DNA of 64,000 nt from Methylobacterium radiodurans (GTDB lineage: Bacteria > Pseudomonadota > Alphaproteobacteria > Rhizobiales > Beijerinckiaceae): positions 303,501 through 367,500 of the forward strand of contig NZ_CP029551.1 of the NCBI RefSeq assembly GCF_003173735.1. Direction: 5' to 3'. The notes beneath the pieces were generated by a model. It made no database searches, was not told where the DNA came from, and saw nothing but the letters and a program-made list of their open reading frames with translations. Made by a program: the position numbers and the translations under genes. Numbering within the stretch: the first letter of the stretch is position 1; the number at the start of each line of letters is the position of its first letter. This document shows positions 51,627 to 59,914 of the stretch, in pieces.

Positions 51627-52748
51627 ATGCTGAGCCTCGACGCCTTCGCGCAAGGGAAACTCGATGCCCTGGAGGAAGCCGCCCTGCGGCGGCGCCTCGT
51701 ACCGACGACGCGCGGGCCCGAGGCCGCGGCCGAGCGGGCCGGGCGACGGCTCGTCTCCTTCTCGTGCAACGACTACCTGGGCTTGAGCCACCACCCGCGG
51801 GTGATCGCGGCGGCGCAGGACGCGGCGGCGCGCTACGGCGCGGGCGCGGGCGGCTCGCGGCTGGTGACGGGCAACCACCCGCTCCTCGACGCGCTGGAGG
51901 CGCGGCTCGCCCGCCACAAGGGCAAGGCGGCGGCCCTGGTCTTCGGCAGCGGCTACATGGCCAATCTCGGCATCACCCCGGCGCTGGCGGGACGCGGCGA
52001 CCTCGTGCTGCTCGACGAACTCTCCCACGCCTGCATGTGGGCGGGCGCCCGGCTCTCGGGCGCGCGGGTCGCGAGCTTCCGTCACAACGACATGGCCGAT
52101 CTCGCGCGCCTGCTGGAGACGGAGCGGCCCGCGCACGGGCGCTGCCTCGTCCTCACCGAGCGCGTCTTCAGCATGGACGGCGATCGGGCGCCGATGGGCG
52201 ACATCCTGGGGCTGGCCGAGCGCCACGACGCCTGGACCCTGGTGGACGACGCGCACGGCCTCGGTGTCGCCGAGGAGGGTCCGCGCGCGCCGCTGGAGAT
52301 GGGCACGCTCTCGAAGTCGCTCGGCTCCTACGGCGGCTATCTCTGCGCCTCGCGCCCCGTGATCGACCTGCTGACGAGCCGCGCCCGCAGCTTCGTCTAC
52401 ACCACGGGCCTTCCCCCGGCCTCCGCCGCGGCGGCGCTGGAGGCTCTGGCGATCCTGGAGGCGGAGCCCGAGCGCCGCGCCCGGCCGCTGATGCTGGCTC
52501 GCCGCTTCACGGCCCGGCTCGGCCTGCCCGAGGCCGAGAGCGCGGTGGTGCCGGTGCTGGTCGGCGAGGCCGGGGCGGCGCTCGCGCTGTCGCGGGCGCT
52601 GGAGGAGGCGGGCTTCCTCGTGGTGGCGATCCGCCCGCCGACCGTGCCGTCCGGCACCGCGCGCCTGCGCGTCGCCGTCTCGGCGGCACACACGGAGGCG
52701 CAGGTCGATGCCCTGGCCGAGCGGATCGCGGCGCTGACGGGCCGCTGA
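51627..52748 (+). CDS. bioF: 8-amino-7-oxononanoate synthase
   Basis: PLP-dependent condensation of pimeloyl thioester with alanine in biotin synthesis. The 373-residue protein shows FSCNDYLGLSHHPRVIAAA, GAGAGGSRLVTGNHPLLDALE, DELSHACMWAGARLSGA, the cofactor Asp in WTLVDDAHGLGV and the Schiff-base Lys in MGTLSKSLGSYGGYL. Divergent from bioA. Its end is eight bases from the convergent methionine aminopeptidase gene. Other bio genes (bioB, bioD) are not in the window. Confidence 0.95.
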   Translation: MLSLDAFAQGKLDALEEAALRRRLVPTTRGPEAAAERAGRRLVSFSCNDYLGLSHHPRVIAAAQDAAARYGAGAGGSRLVTGNHPLLDALEARLARHKGKAAALVFGSGYMANLGITPALAGRGDLVLLDELSHACMWAGARLSGARVASFRHNDMADLARLLETERPAHGRCLVLTERVFSMDGDRAPMGDILGLAERHDAWTLVDDAHGLGVAEEGPRAPLEMGTLSKSLGSYGGYLCASRPVIDLLTSRARSFVYTTGLPPASAAAALEALAILEAEPERRARPLMLARRFTARLGLPEAESAVVPVLVGEAGAALALSRALEEAGFLVVAIRPPTVPSGTARLRVAVSAAHTEAQVDALAERIAALTGR

Positions 52749-52756
52749 CGCGGCCG

Positions 52757-53509
52757 CTACACCCCCGCCACGGTGAGGACCAGCGGCCCGTTGCGGGTGG
52801 CGACGACCGTGTGCTCGTACTGGACCGTCGGGGCCCGCGGCCGGCTGTAGAGGGTCCAGGGGTCGCCGCCATCCTCGGCGAAGTCCGCGCCGAGGGACAG
52901 GAAGGGCTCGACGGTGAAGACCAGCCCCTCCCGCATGATCCGCCGCTCCGAGGCGTCGGGCCAGGTCGCGATCTCCTTCGGCTCCTCGTGCAGCGACAGG
53001 CCGACACCGTGGCTCGCGAGGTTGCGCACGAGGGTGTAGCCGTTCTTGCGCGCGAAGGCGCCGACGGCCTGCCCGATGCCCGCCAGCGGCTTGCCGGCCC
53101 CGACTTGGCGCAGGCCCGCCCACATCGCCCGGCGCCCGTCCCGGCAGAGCCGCTCGACCGCGCGGGTCACGGGCGGCACGGCGAAGGACGCTCCCGTGTC
53201 GGAGAAGTAGCCGCCCATCTCCGCCGAGACGTCGATGTTGACGAGGTCGCCGGGCGCGATCCGGCGCTCGCCCGGGATGCCGTGCGCGATCTCCTCGTTG
53301 ACGCTGATGCAGGTCGCCCCCGGAAAGCCGTAGGCCATCTCCGGGGCCGGCCGCGCCCCGGCGGCCTCCAGGAACGCCCGACCGACCCCGTCGAGTTCGC
53401 GCGTCGTCATGCCGGGCTCGATCGCCTTGCCCATCGCCTCCAGCGCCTCGGCGACGATGCGCCCGATCGCCTTCAGCGCCGTCAGTTCATCCTCGCTCGT
53501 CACCGTCAT
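52757..53509 (-). CDS. map: Type I methionine aminopeptidase
   Basis: Removes initiator Met from nascent proteins. The 250-residue product has the dinuclear metal ligands in order: His in EIAHGIPG, Asp in VNIDVS, Asp in YFSDTGASF, His in ASHGVGLSLHEEP, Glu in FTVEPFL and Glu in VQYEHTVV. The length and MTVTSEDELTALKAIGRI start are normal for type Ia enzymes. It lies alone between bioF and the LysR gene; many genomes in this group carry more than one copy. Confidence 0.95.
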   Translation of the reverse strand: MTVTSEDELTALKAIGRIVAEALEAMGKAIEPGMTTRELDGVGRAFLEAAGARPAPEMAYGFPGATCISVNEEIAHGIPGERRIAPGDLVNIDVSAEMGGYFSDTGASFAVPPVTRAVERLCRDGRRAMWAGLRQVGAGKPLAGIGQAVGAFARKNGYTLVRNLASHGVGLSLHEEPKEIATWPDASERRIMREGLVFTVEPFLSLGADFAEDGGDPWTLYSRPRAPTVQYEHTVVATRNGPLVLTVAGV

Positions 53510-53690
53510 GTCGCTGTCCTGAGCGGGGCCGGCGGACCGGCCGATGCCGCCATCGTGAGGGAGAGGGTCCGGGAGAAGCCGGGCCGGAGAGGCGACCCGC
53601 CCGGCCACGTGCCGGCGCGCTTCATAGCCCGGCCGGAGGCGGGGAGCCCCCTGCCTGCATGCGCGGAGGGGTATCCACCGGAGAACATCC

Positions 53691-54602
53691 TCACTCCCGC
53701 GCCCAGGGCGCCGCGGCGAGGGTGCGCTGGAGGAAGCCCATCAGCGCGGCGACGCGGGCGGGCCGCGGATCGCCCGGCGGGGTGACGAGGTGGAGCGCGA
53801 TCGGCGGAGCCGCCCAGCCGGGCAGCACCCGCTCCAGCCGGCCGCTGCGGAGATCGTCCCAGATCATGAAGTCCGGCTGCACGGCGAGGCCGAGCCCGGC
53901 CCGGAGCGCAGGGGCGAGCGCGTCGGCGTTGTTCGCCCGCAAGGGACCCGCCGGCACGACGCTGACCTCCACCCCCGCCCCGTCGCGGAAGCGCCAGCGG
54001 TCCGGGCTCGGCAGGTAGGCGTAGCCGAGGCAGGCGTGCCGGGCGAGGTCGTCCGGGTGCTCCGGCCGGCCGTGGCGGTCGAGATAGGCGGGCGCGGCGA
54101 CGAGCGAGCGGTGGACCGGGCAGAGCCGGCGGGCGCGCAGCGACGAATCCGCCAGCGCCGCGATGCGCAACCCGATGTCGAAGCCCCCGCCCACCAGATC
54201 GACCTGCTGATCGGAGAGGTGGAGATCGACGGACACCTGCGGGTGCTCGGCCAGGAAGTCCGGCAGCCGGGGCGCCACGTGCAGCACACCGAAGGACATC
54301 GGCGCGGCGAGCCGCACCAGGCCCTGGGGCACCGCGGCGCCCGCGATGGCCCGAGCCTCCGCGGTCTCGCCCGCGGCGAGGATCCGGGCGGCGTCCTCGC
54401 GCGCCGCCCGGCCCGCCTCGGTGAGCGCGAGCTTGCGTGAGGTGCGGTTGAACAGGCGCGCGCCGATCCGCGCCTCCAGCCGGCTCACCGCCTTGGAGAC
54501 GGTCGCCTTCGACAAACCGAGATCCTCGGCGGCGCGGCTGAGGGAGCCGGCTTCAGCCACGCGGGCGAAGACGGCCCAGGCCTCGAAATCGGGAAGGCGC
54601 AT
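53691..54602 (-). CDS. LysR-family regulator divergent from MhqO/MhqD-like genes
   Basis: A 303-residue LysR protein. The N-terminal helix-turn-helix reads VFARVAEAGSLSRAAEDLGLSKATVSKAVSRLEARIGARLFNRTSRKLALTEAG, followed by a two-lobe effector domain (VRLAAPMSFGVLHVAPRLPDFL). By position it regulates the divergent dioxygenase/esterase pair; the 116-base gap holds a short inverted pair ATGG/CCAT around ATGGTTTTCCACTGTTTCC, a plausible LysR site. In Bacillus the equivalent genes use the MarR-type MhqR, so a LysR protein here would be a different control solution. Confidence 0.88.
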   Translation of the reverse strand: MRLPDFEAWAVFARVAEAGSLSRAAEDLGLSKATVSKAVSRLEARIGARLFNRTSRKLALTEAGRAAREDAARILAAGETAEARAIAGAAVPQGLVRLAAPMSFGVLHVAPRLPDFLAEHPQVSVDLHLSDQQVDLVGGGFDIGLRIAALADSSLRARRLCPVHRSLVAAPAYLDRHGRPEHPDDLARHACLGYAYLPSPDRWRFRDGAGVEVSVVPAGPLRANNADALAPALRAGLGLAVQPDFMIWDDLRSGRLERVLPGWAAPPIALHLVTPPGDPRPARVAALMGFLQRTLAAAPWARE

Positions 54603-54718
54603 CGGTCAGATCCAGAAACGATGGTTTTCCACTGTTTCCATTTATACGCGACCGCGCAAGTCTCAGATTGTCCCCATCGAGACCGGCGCCGCTGGCGCCC
54701 AGACAGACGGAGACGATC
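54603..54718. promoter_or_regulatory. Divergent LysR-type control region
   Basis: AT-richer gap with GTTTTCCA and GTTTCCA direct repeats inside an ATGG...CCAT inverted pair (about 54621-54641). This fits a LysR operator between its gene and its target; it is the only AT-rich patch in this neighbourhood. Confidence 0.45.
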
Positions 54719-55645
54719 ATGTCCGAGAACGGCATCCACCACGTCACAGCGCTCTCGGGCCCCGCCGGGCGCAACGTCGACTTCTACACCCGCGTGCTCG
54801 GCCTGCGGCTGGTGAAGAAGACCGTGAACTTCGACGATCCGGGCACCTACCATCTCTATTACGGCGACGCGGCCGGCACCCCGGGCACGATCCTCACCTT
54901 CTTCCCCATCGCCCACGCGGCGCAGGGCCGGGTCGGGATCGGCGAGACGCAGGAGACGGCCTTCCGGGTGCCGCGCGCCTCGATGGGCTGGTGGACGCAC
55001 CGCCTCGTTGCGGCGGGCGTGCGCCACGAGGCGCTGGTGCAGGTCTTCGGCGAGCCGGTGCTGCGCTTCCGCGACCCGGACGGGATGATGCTCGCTCTCG
55101 TCGGCGTCGCGGGCGCCGAGGCGGAGAAGGCCTTCGCCGACGAGATCCCGGCCGAGCACGCGATCCGGGGCTTCCACGGCGTCACGCTGCTGCTCGCCGA
55201 GGCCGGACCGACCGCCGCGATCCTCGAAGGCGTGTTCGGCTTCCGCGAGACCGGCCGCGAGGGCTCGGCGATCCGGCTGGAGAGCGGCGCACGGATCGGC
55301 GGAGCTGTGACGCTCCGCGCGGTCGGCCAGTTCCTGCCCGGCCGGGCGGGCGCCGGCTCGGTCCACCACATCGCCTTCCGGGCGGCCGACGACGCCGCGC
55401 AGGCCGCGATGGCCGAGCGCATCGCCCGCGAGCACGGCCTCGGCGTGACCGAGCAGCGCGACCGCAACTACTTCCGCTCGGTCTACTTCCGCGAGCCCGG
55501 CGGCGTGCTGTTCGAGATCGCCACCGATGCGCCGGGCTTCGCGGTGGACGAGCCGGCCGAGAGCCTGGGGCAGGCCCTGAAGCTGCCCGCCTTCCTCGAG
55601 CCGCACCGCGCCTCGATCGAGGCGGTGCTGCCCGAGGTCGCCTGA
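54719..55645 (+). CDS. MhqO/MhqA-type ring-cleaving dioxygenase
   Basis: A 308-residue protein with two VOC (vicinal oxygen chelate) modules: ENGIHHVTALSGPAGRNVDFYTRVLGLRLVKKTVNFDDP at the start and SVHHIAFRAADDAAQAAM ... VYFREPGGVLFEIATDAPGF later. The metal ligands are probably the two HH His and the Glu in FEIA. Members of this group cleave or detoxify hydroquinones and quinone adducts. The esterase gene begins 33 bases downstream, so they form a two-gene operon. The ATG follows GGAGACGATC. Confidence 0.88.
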   Translation: MSENGIHHVTALSGPAGRNVDFYTRVLGLRLVKKTVNFDDPGTYHLYYGDAAGTPGTILTFFPIAHAAQGRVGIGETQETAFRVPRASMGWWTHRLVAAGVRHEALVQVFGEPVLRFRDPDGMMLALVGVAGAEAEKAFADEIPAEHAIRGFHGVTLLLAEAGPTAAILEGVFGFRETGREGSAIRLESGARIGGAVTLRAVGQFLPGRAGAGSVHHIAFRAADDAAQAAMAERIAREHGLGVTEQRDRNYFRSVYFREPGGVLFEIATDAPGFAVDEPAESLGQALKLPAFLEPHRASIEAVLPEVA

Positions 55646-55677
55646 TCCTGACTGACTGCATGGGAGAGGAGGTCGCC

Positions 55678-56334
55678 ATGACCACGATGACCACGACGGA
55701 TCTCGGGCTGATCCACCGCTTCGAGCCGGGCGCGCGCGAGCGCACGCGGGAGCGCGCCCCGCTCCTACTGCTGCACGGGACCGGCGGCGACGAGTCCGAC
55801 CTGCTGCCCCTCGGCCGCATGGTGGCGCCCGGCGCCGCGCTGCTCTCACCGCGGGGCGCGGTGCTGGAGAACGGCATGCCGCGCTTCTTCCGCCGCCTCG
55901 CTGAGGGCGTGTTCGACGAGGCGGACCTGCGCCGCCGCGCCCACGACCTCGCCGACTTCGTGGCGGCCGCGCGGACGGCCTACGGGATCGGCGCGCCGGT
56001 CGCGCTCGGCTTCTCGAACGGGGCCAACATCGCCGCCGCCACGATGATGCTGCGGCCCGAGACCTTCGCGGGCGCGGTGCTGCTGCGGTCGATGCTGCCC
56101 TTCGCGCAAGCGGAGACCGGGACGGACCTGGCAGGCCGGCCGGTGCTGATGCTGTCCGGCGCCCTCGACCCAATTGTGCCGGAGGCGAGCGCGGCGGCGC
56201 TCGCCGACCGGCTCGCCCGGGCCGGCGCCGCGGTGGAGCACCGCCGCCTCCCGGCCGGCCACGGCCTATCCCAGGCGGACGTGACGCTGGCCCAAGCCTG
56301 GCTCGCTCAAGGCCCCGTCCGGGCGGCGGCCTAG
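55678..56334 (+). CDS. MhqD-like carboxylesterase (alpha/beta hydrolase)
   Basis: A 218-residue alpha/beta hydrolase. LLLLHGTGGDESDLLPLGRMVAPGAALLSPRG is the oxyanion region, GFSNGANIAAATMM carries the nucleophile Ser, SGALDPIVP the Asp and LPAGHGLSQADV the His, so the triad is complete. It resembles B. subtilis MhqD, which works with the MhqO dioxygenase in quinone resistance. ATG 55678 has an ideal AGGAGG five bases upstream; an ATG 18 bases earlier is in frame but lacks a ribosome site. Confidence 0.88.
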   Translation: MTTMTTTDLGLIHRFEPGARERTRERAPLLLLHGTGGDESDLLPLGRMVAPGAALLSPRGAVLENGMPRFFRRLAEGVFDEADLRRRAHDLADFVAAARTAYGIGAPVALGFSNGANIAAATMMLRPETFAGAVLLRSMLPFAQAETGTDLAGRPVLMLSGALDPIVPEASAAALADRLARAGAAVEHRRLPAGHGLSQADVTLAQAWLAQGPVRAAA

Positions 56335-56433
56335 GTCCCGAGCGGCGAACGAAGGGCCGTGCCGGGGGTTTTCTCCTTCGGGCGGCCCGCCGCGGCTCCG
56401 GCGCGGCCGCCCGACGCACAGGGAGGCCCCGAC

Positions 56434-56865
56434 ATGAGCGCGGTCATCGAGCGCCGGATTCTCGACCGCCTGATCGCCCTCGGGCGCGCGACCGGGCGAA
56501 TCTCGTCGGACGAGCTGCGCGCCCACCTGCCCACCGCGACCATGACGGCCGAGGACATCGCCCTCGTGGTGCTGGAACTGGAGGAGGCCGGCGTCGAGGT
56601 GGAGTTCGAGGGGCCGCTCTCGGCCACCGGGCGCCCCGCGCCGGTGCGGCCCATCGCCGAGCTGCCGCCGCTTCCGGCGGCGGCACCCGCCGCAAAGGTC
56701 TCGGGCACGACCGCCGGTGCGGTCCGCCCGACCGTGCCCGCGGCGGCCCCGCGGTCCGGTCCCGGACCGTCCGGCGGCCGGGAGACGGTCACCCGCGCCG
56801 TGCTGGCGGCCGGCGCGCTCACGATCCTCGTGGTCGTGGTGGTGCTTCTGCTCGTCCGGCGCTGA
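56434..56865 (+). CDS. Sigma-70 region 1.1-like domain with C-terminal membrane anchor
   Basis: A 143-residue protein. Residues 8-52 (RILDRLIALGRATGRISSDELRAHLPTATMTAEDIALVVLELEEAGVEVEFE) align well by eye with region 1.1 of housekeeping sigma factors (compare KLLVTRGKEQGYLTYAEVND in E. coli RpoD). That region normally keeps free sigma off DNA. A proline/alanine-rich linker (about 60-118) follows, then a single C-terminal hydrophobic helix (AVLAAGALTILVVVVVLLLV) with a terminal Arg-Arg. It has no other sigma regions. A membrane-tethered 1.1-like domain could bind polymerase or mimic sigma; the function is unknown. The ATG follows GGGAGG. Confidence 0.7.
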   Translation: MSAVIERRILDRLIALGRATGRISSDELRAHLPTATMTAEDIALVVLELEEAGVEVEFEGPLSATGRPAPVRPIAELPPLPAAAPAAKVSGTTAGAVRPTVPAAAPRSGPGPSGGRETVTRAVLAAGALTILVVVVVLLLVRR

Positions 56866-56904
56866 GCGTCGGGCGAGGTCAGCCGCGCGCGGCTGCGGCG
56901 GGCG

Positions 56905-57183
56905 CTACTTGCGCGAGGCCATCAGGTCGTGCGTCAGCACGGTGAGCTTGCCGATCAGGCTGGTGATGTCGCTGCGCTGGCAGGACCACTGCGTGCCGAC
57001 CGCCTGCCCGTCCGAGGAGACCGAGACCACGGCGACCGAGCGGAGCTTGCCCTCGCGGGCGAGCTTCAGCTGCTCCTGAAGCACGTCGATCATCGAGGCG
57101 ATGTTCTCGTCAGCCTCGACAGTCGCGAGCTGGGCCGGAAACGGGACGACCGGCGCCGTCGAGACTTGTTCACGGGTGCTCAT
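56905..57183 (-). CDS. Small protein of unknown function
   Basis: Not recognised. The 92-residue product is mostly alpha/beta: NIASMIDVLQEQLKLAREGKLRSVAVVSVSSDGQAVGTQWSCQRSDITSLIGKLTVLTHDLMASRK, with a helix-strand-helix look. Codon use is normal. The ATG gives MSTREQVSTAPVVPF. It is divergent from the NepR-like gene. Confidence 0.65.
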   Translation of the reverse strand: MSTREQVSTAPVVPFPAQLATVEADENIASMIDVLQEQLKLAREGKLRSVAVVSVSSDGQAVGTQWSCQRSDITSLIGKLTVLTHDLMASRK

Positions 57184-57434
57184 CGCCGGACCTCTTGAAC
57201 TCTGCTGCGATCTACCTCGCCCTTTTACAGGCCAGTGTGGGCGCAGTGTGGCTGATCCGAGTCCGACGACATCATTCGTCCGGGGTGTGACCCATCCGCA
57301 ACGACGGGATCGCCCGGCGGAACGGGGCGCGCCGGGGAACGGCCAAGGTTGATAACGCGAACTCAACCGGAACATTTAACCGGCCGTTAACCATCGCAGC
57401 GCGATGTTGCCCTCAGAACGGAGAGGGAACATCG
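57184..57434. promoter_or_regulatory. Divergent region carrying a CtrA-type site
   Basis: A 251-base gap with AT-rich patches and no gene. Its main visible signal is the TTAA-N7-TTAAC site at 57376-57391. GGAAC appears three times but never at the right distance from a CGTT to make an EcfG promoter. Confidence 0.5.
57376..57391 (+). promoter_or_regulatory. CtrA-type binding site upstream of the NepR-like gene
   Basis: TTAACCGGCCGTTAAC, exactly TTAA-N7-TTAAC, the CtrA consensus, followed by CAT to make TTAACCAT. It lies 43 bases upstream of the small gene's ATG in a region that is otherwise over 60 percent GC, so chance occurrence is unlikely. Confidence 0.65.
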
Positions 57435-57620
57435 ATGCCTCGGACCCACCAGCCGCTCGAGGAAGCCCGCCGCCAGGGCGCCTGCGCGGGCTTCGCCGCG
57501 AGCTTCCGCACGCGCTACAGCGCGGTCGCCGCCGAGCCCCTGCCGGCCTCGCATGTGGACCTGATCCTGGCCCTGCGGCGGCAGGAGCGCGAGCGCGCCC
57601 GGGGCGCCGACCGCCACTGA
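57435..57620 (+). CDS. NepR-like small protein
   Basis: A 61-residue protein with the segment FRTRYSAVAAEPLPASHVDLILALRRQE. This follows the NepR pattern of a helix with a Tyr, then a PxP-type turn, then a hydrophobic helix (compare LRAVYDDVVxEPVPDRFLDLLxxL). NepR proteins are anti-sigma factors for EcfG in the alphaproteobacterial general stress response and are released by PhyR. No PhyR or EcfG gene lies near, so this would be an orphan paralogue. The ATG has GGAGAGGG seven bases upstream. The assignment is by motif only. Confidence 0.5.
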   Translation: MPRTHQPLEEARRQGACAGFAASFRTRYSAVAAEPLPASHVDLILALRRQERERARGADRH

Positions 57621-57749
57621 CGCGCACGTGAAACGGCTCATTTCGCCTGTCTCAGGCAGTGAAACCCGGGTATTTCTGGGGAAAGGACAAGTTTTGGCCA
57701 GATTCGGCGGCTGTCTTGACTGTCGGGGGTAACGAGTAAGGAGGCCGCG

Positions 57750-57929
57750 ATGGTGGTCCTCGACCCGCGTACCGGCCGGCTGGTCTCGATCAGCCTGAGC
57801 GTCCCGCCCGAGGATCGCACCGGTCCTACGGCGCCCCGGCCCGCCCGTCCGCCGGGCGAGCGGCCGCACCGCCCCGAGCCCGCGGGTCCGCCGCGGGCGC
57901 ACTTGCGGACGACACGGGACGGGAGCTGA
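57750..57929 (+). CDS. Small proline-rich protein (59 residues)
   Basis: A short frame beginning MVVLDPRTGRLVSISLSVPP, then a proline/arginine-rich disordered tail. AAGGAGG lies six bases before the ATG, one of the strongest ribosome sites in the window, so translation is likely. The N-terminal VVLDPRTGRLVSISL looks like a short beta hairpin. Function unknown. It is 129 bases after the NepR-like gene. Confidence 0.55.
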   Translation: MVVLDPRTGRLVSISLSVPPEDRTGPTAPRPARPPGERPHRPEPAGPPRAHLRTTRDGS

Positions 57930-58002
57930 ACCCCGCGCCCTGTCCGGCGGGCCGCAGCCGCCATATCCTCACGGGCTTCGCAGGCAGGCCGGATCCGCGA
58001 CC

Positions 58003-58221
58003 GTGGCGCCCCGCTTCTACCTCGACCTGATCGACGGGGACGAGACCGTCCCCGACGAGGGCGGCCTGGAGACGCCCGATCTCGACGCGGCCACGGCCCA
58101 CGCCCAGGCGGTGCTCCGCGAGATCCGCCTCGCCGGTCGCCTCACCGGGGCGCTGGGCCCCTGGGAGATCGTGATCCGCGACGCGCGGGGCCGGGCGCTC
58201 CGCCGCATCGCGGTGTCCTGA
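58003..58221 (+). CDS. DUF6894 family protein (copy 3)
   Basis: A 72-residue member: MAPRFYLDLIDGDETVPDEGGLETPDLDAATAHAQAVLREI and WEIVIRDARGRALRRIAV, the typical beta-helix-beta plan. GTG start. It ends nine bases from the convergent rhodanese gene. Function unknown. Confidence 0.75.
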   Translation: MAPRFYLDLIDGDETVPDEGGLETPDLDAATAHAQAVLREIRLAGRLTGALGPWEIVIRDARGRALRRIAVS

Positions 58222-58230
58222 TCCGGCCGC

Positions 58231-58644
58231 TCAGGCCGGCCCGGTCGCGAGGGCGAAGCCCTCGTCCTGCCAGCCGGTCAGACCGCCGATCATCAGCTTC
58301 ACCGGGCATCCGCAGCGGGCGAGCCGCAGGGCCGCCTTGTCGGCCGCGTTGCAGTGCGGGCCTGCGCAGTAGACCACGAACAGGGTGTCGGGGGCCCAGG
58401 CCGCCATCCGCTCCGGCGTGATCTCCCGGTGCGGCAGGTTCAGCGCGCCGGGCACGTGGCCGCGGGCGAAGGCGGCGGGGCCGCGGGTGTCGAGGAGCAC
58501 GAAGTCGGGCGCGCCCTCGTCGAGGGCGGCGTGGACGTCGTCGCAGTCGGTCTCCAGCGCGAGGCGGCGGGCGAAGTGCGCCTCGGCCTCGGCGGCCGGG
58601 GCGGGCGGGGTCTCGGTGATGCGGCTTCCGATCGGGCTGGCCAC
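58231..58644 (-). CDS. Rhodanese-like sulfurtransferase
   Basis: A 137-residue single-domain rhodanese: DFVLLDTRGPAAFARGHVPGALNLPH and the active-site loop VVYCAGPHCNAADKAALRLA with the catalytic Cys, then LMIGGLTGWQDEGF. It may move sulfur from thiosulfate or a persulfide donor; the second Cys in the loop (PHCN) is a variant seen in this subgroup. GTG start with AGGAGA upstream. It is divergent from an FtrA-like regulator 88 bases away, which probably controls it. Confidence 0.88.
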   Translation of the reverse strand: MASPIGSRITETPPAPAAEAEAHFARRLALETDCDDVHAALDEGAPDFVLLDTRGPAAFARGHVPGALNLPHREITPERMAAWAPDTLFVVYCAGPHCNAADKAALRLARCGCPVKLMIGGLTGWQDEGFALATGPA

Positions 58645-58732
58645 GGCGTGTCTCCTGTGCCGGTTGCGGGGCCAGGATGCGGCGTGGGATGACGGGGCGT
58701 GAGCGCCGCTCCCGCCGATCCGCGTCAAGATC

Positions 58733-59701
58733 ATGCCAAACGCCCTCCCCGACCGGCGCGTCGTCGCCCTCGCCTATGACGAGCTCTGCACCTTCGAGTT
58801 CGGCATCGCGGTCGAGGTCTTCGGGCTGGAGCGGCCCGAGATGGGCCCGGACTGGTACCGCTTCGCCGTCGCGGGCGTGGAGCCGGGCCCCTTGCGGGCG
58901 ACCGGCGGCGTCCGGATCGCGGTCGATGGCGGGCTCGATCTGGTCGCCGAGGCCGGCACCGTGGTGGTGCCGGGCTGGCGCGGAGCCGCGGCGCCGGTGC
59001 CGGAGGCCCTCTGCGGGGCCCTGCGGGCCGCCGCCGCCCGGGGCGCCCGGGTGATCTCACTGTGCTCGGGCGCCTTCGTGCTCGCCGCGGCCGGCCTCCT
59101 CGCGGGCCGGCGCGCCACCACGCACTGGCGCTATCTCGATGCCCTGGGGCGGGCCGCACCGGACGCCGTGCTGGTGCCGGACGTGCTCTACGTGGACGAG
59201 GGCACGATCCTCACCGCCGCCGGCAGCGCGGCCGGCATCGACCTCTGTCTGCACCTCGTGCGGCGGGATTTCGGGTGGGAGGCGGCCAACATCGTGGCGC
59301 GCCGGCTCGTGGTGCCGCCCCACCGGGAAGGCGGACAGACCCAGCGCGTCGAGCGGCCGGTGCCGACCGCACGCGAGGGCGCGCGCCTCTCGCCGCTCCT
59401 CGACCGGGTCCGGACCCGGCTCGACCGGCCGCACACCCTGGCCTCGCTCGCCGCCGAGGCCGGGATGAGCCCGCGCACCTTCCTGCGCCGCTTCCGCGCC
59501 GCGACCGGCACGACGCCGGCCGCGTGGCTGCTCTCCGAGCGGCTGGCGAGCGCGCGTGCCCTCCTGGAGTCCGGCGCCCGGCCGATCGACGACATCGCCG
59601 CCGCCTGCGGCTTCGGCAGCGCGGCGACCCTGCGGCGTCACTTCCGGACGCGGCTCGGCACGAGCCCGGCCCGCTACCGGGCCGGGCAGGCCGTCCTCTG
59701 A
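58733..59701 (+). CDS. GlxA/FtrA-like AraC-family regulator
   Basis: A 322-residue regulator. The N-terminal DJ-1/PfpI-like domain has VVALAYDELCTFEFGIAVEVFGLERPEMGPDWYRFAVAG and the Cys elbow VISLCSGAFVLAAAGLLAGRRATTHWRY. The C-terminal AraC domain has LASLAAEAGMSPRTFLRRFRAATGTTPAAWLLSERLASARALLESGARPIDDIAAACGFGSAATLRRHFR. The divergent rhodanese gene is a frequent neighbour of FtrA-type regulators. The effector is not known. Confidence 0.9.
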   Translation: MPNALPDRRVVALAYDELCTFEFGIAVEVFGLERPEMGPDWYRFAVAGVEPGPLRATGGVRIAVDGGLDLVAEAGTVVVPGWRGAAAPVPEALCGALRAAAARGARVISLCSGAFVLAAAGLLAGRRATTHWRYLDALGRAAPDAVLVPDVLYVDEGTILTAAGSAAGIDLCLHLVRRDFGWEAANIVARRLVVPPHREGGQTQRVERPVPTAREGARLSPLLDRVRTRLDRPHTLASLAAEAGMSPRTFLRRFRAATGTTPAAWLLSERLASARALLESGARPIDDIAAACGFGSAATLRRHFRTRLGTSPARYRAGQAVL

Positions 59702-59914
59702 CGACCGGAGTGGAGCCGGTAGGCTGGACGCGCGCGAGCCCGATCTTTCGAATCCGTGACCGTTCGATCGCTTCGTGAGAGCCCCGGCCTCTGGATAGCG
59801 GGGATGAATCCCGCTCTGGCGCAGGTCGGCACGGACCGGCGGGCGGCCGCTTAAAGGTCGATTCACGCCGGTCTCGTTAGCCTGCGGTTACCCAAGTTGC
59901 GTACCCGAAGTGCC

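Noticed and set aside
57184..57434. EcfG-type promoter for the NepR-like gene
   Set aside because: Three GGAAC elements occur, but none has CGTT at 16-18 bases; the nearest spacing is 11.
59851..59865. CtrA site upstream of the DUF2336 gene
   Set aside because: The match is TTAA-N7-TTCA, one base off in the second half; too weak to list as a site.
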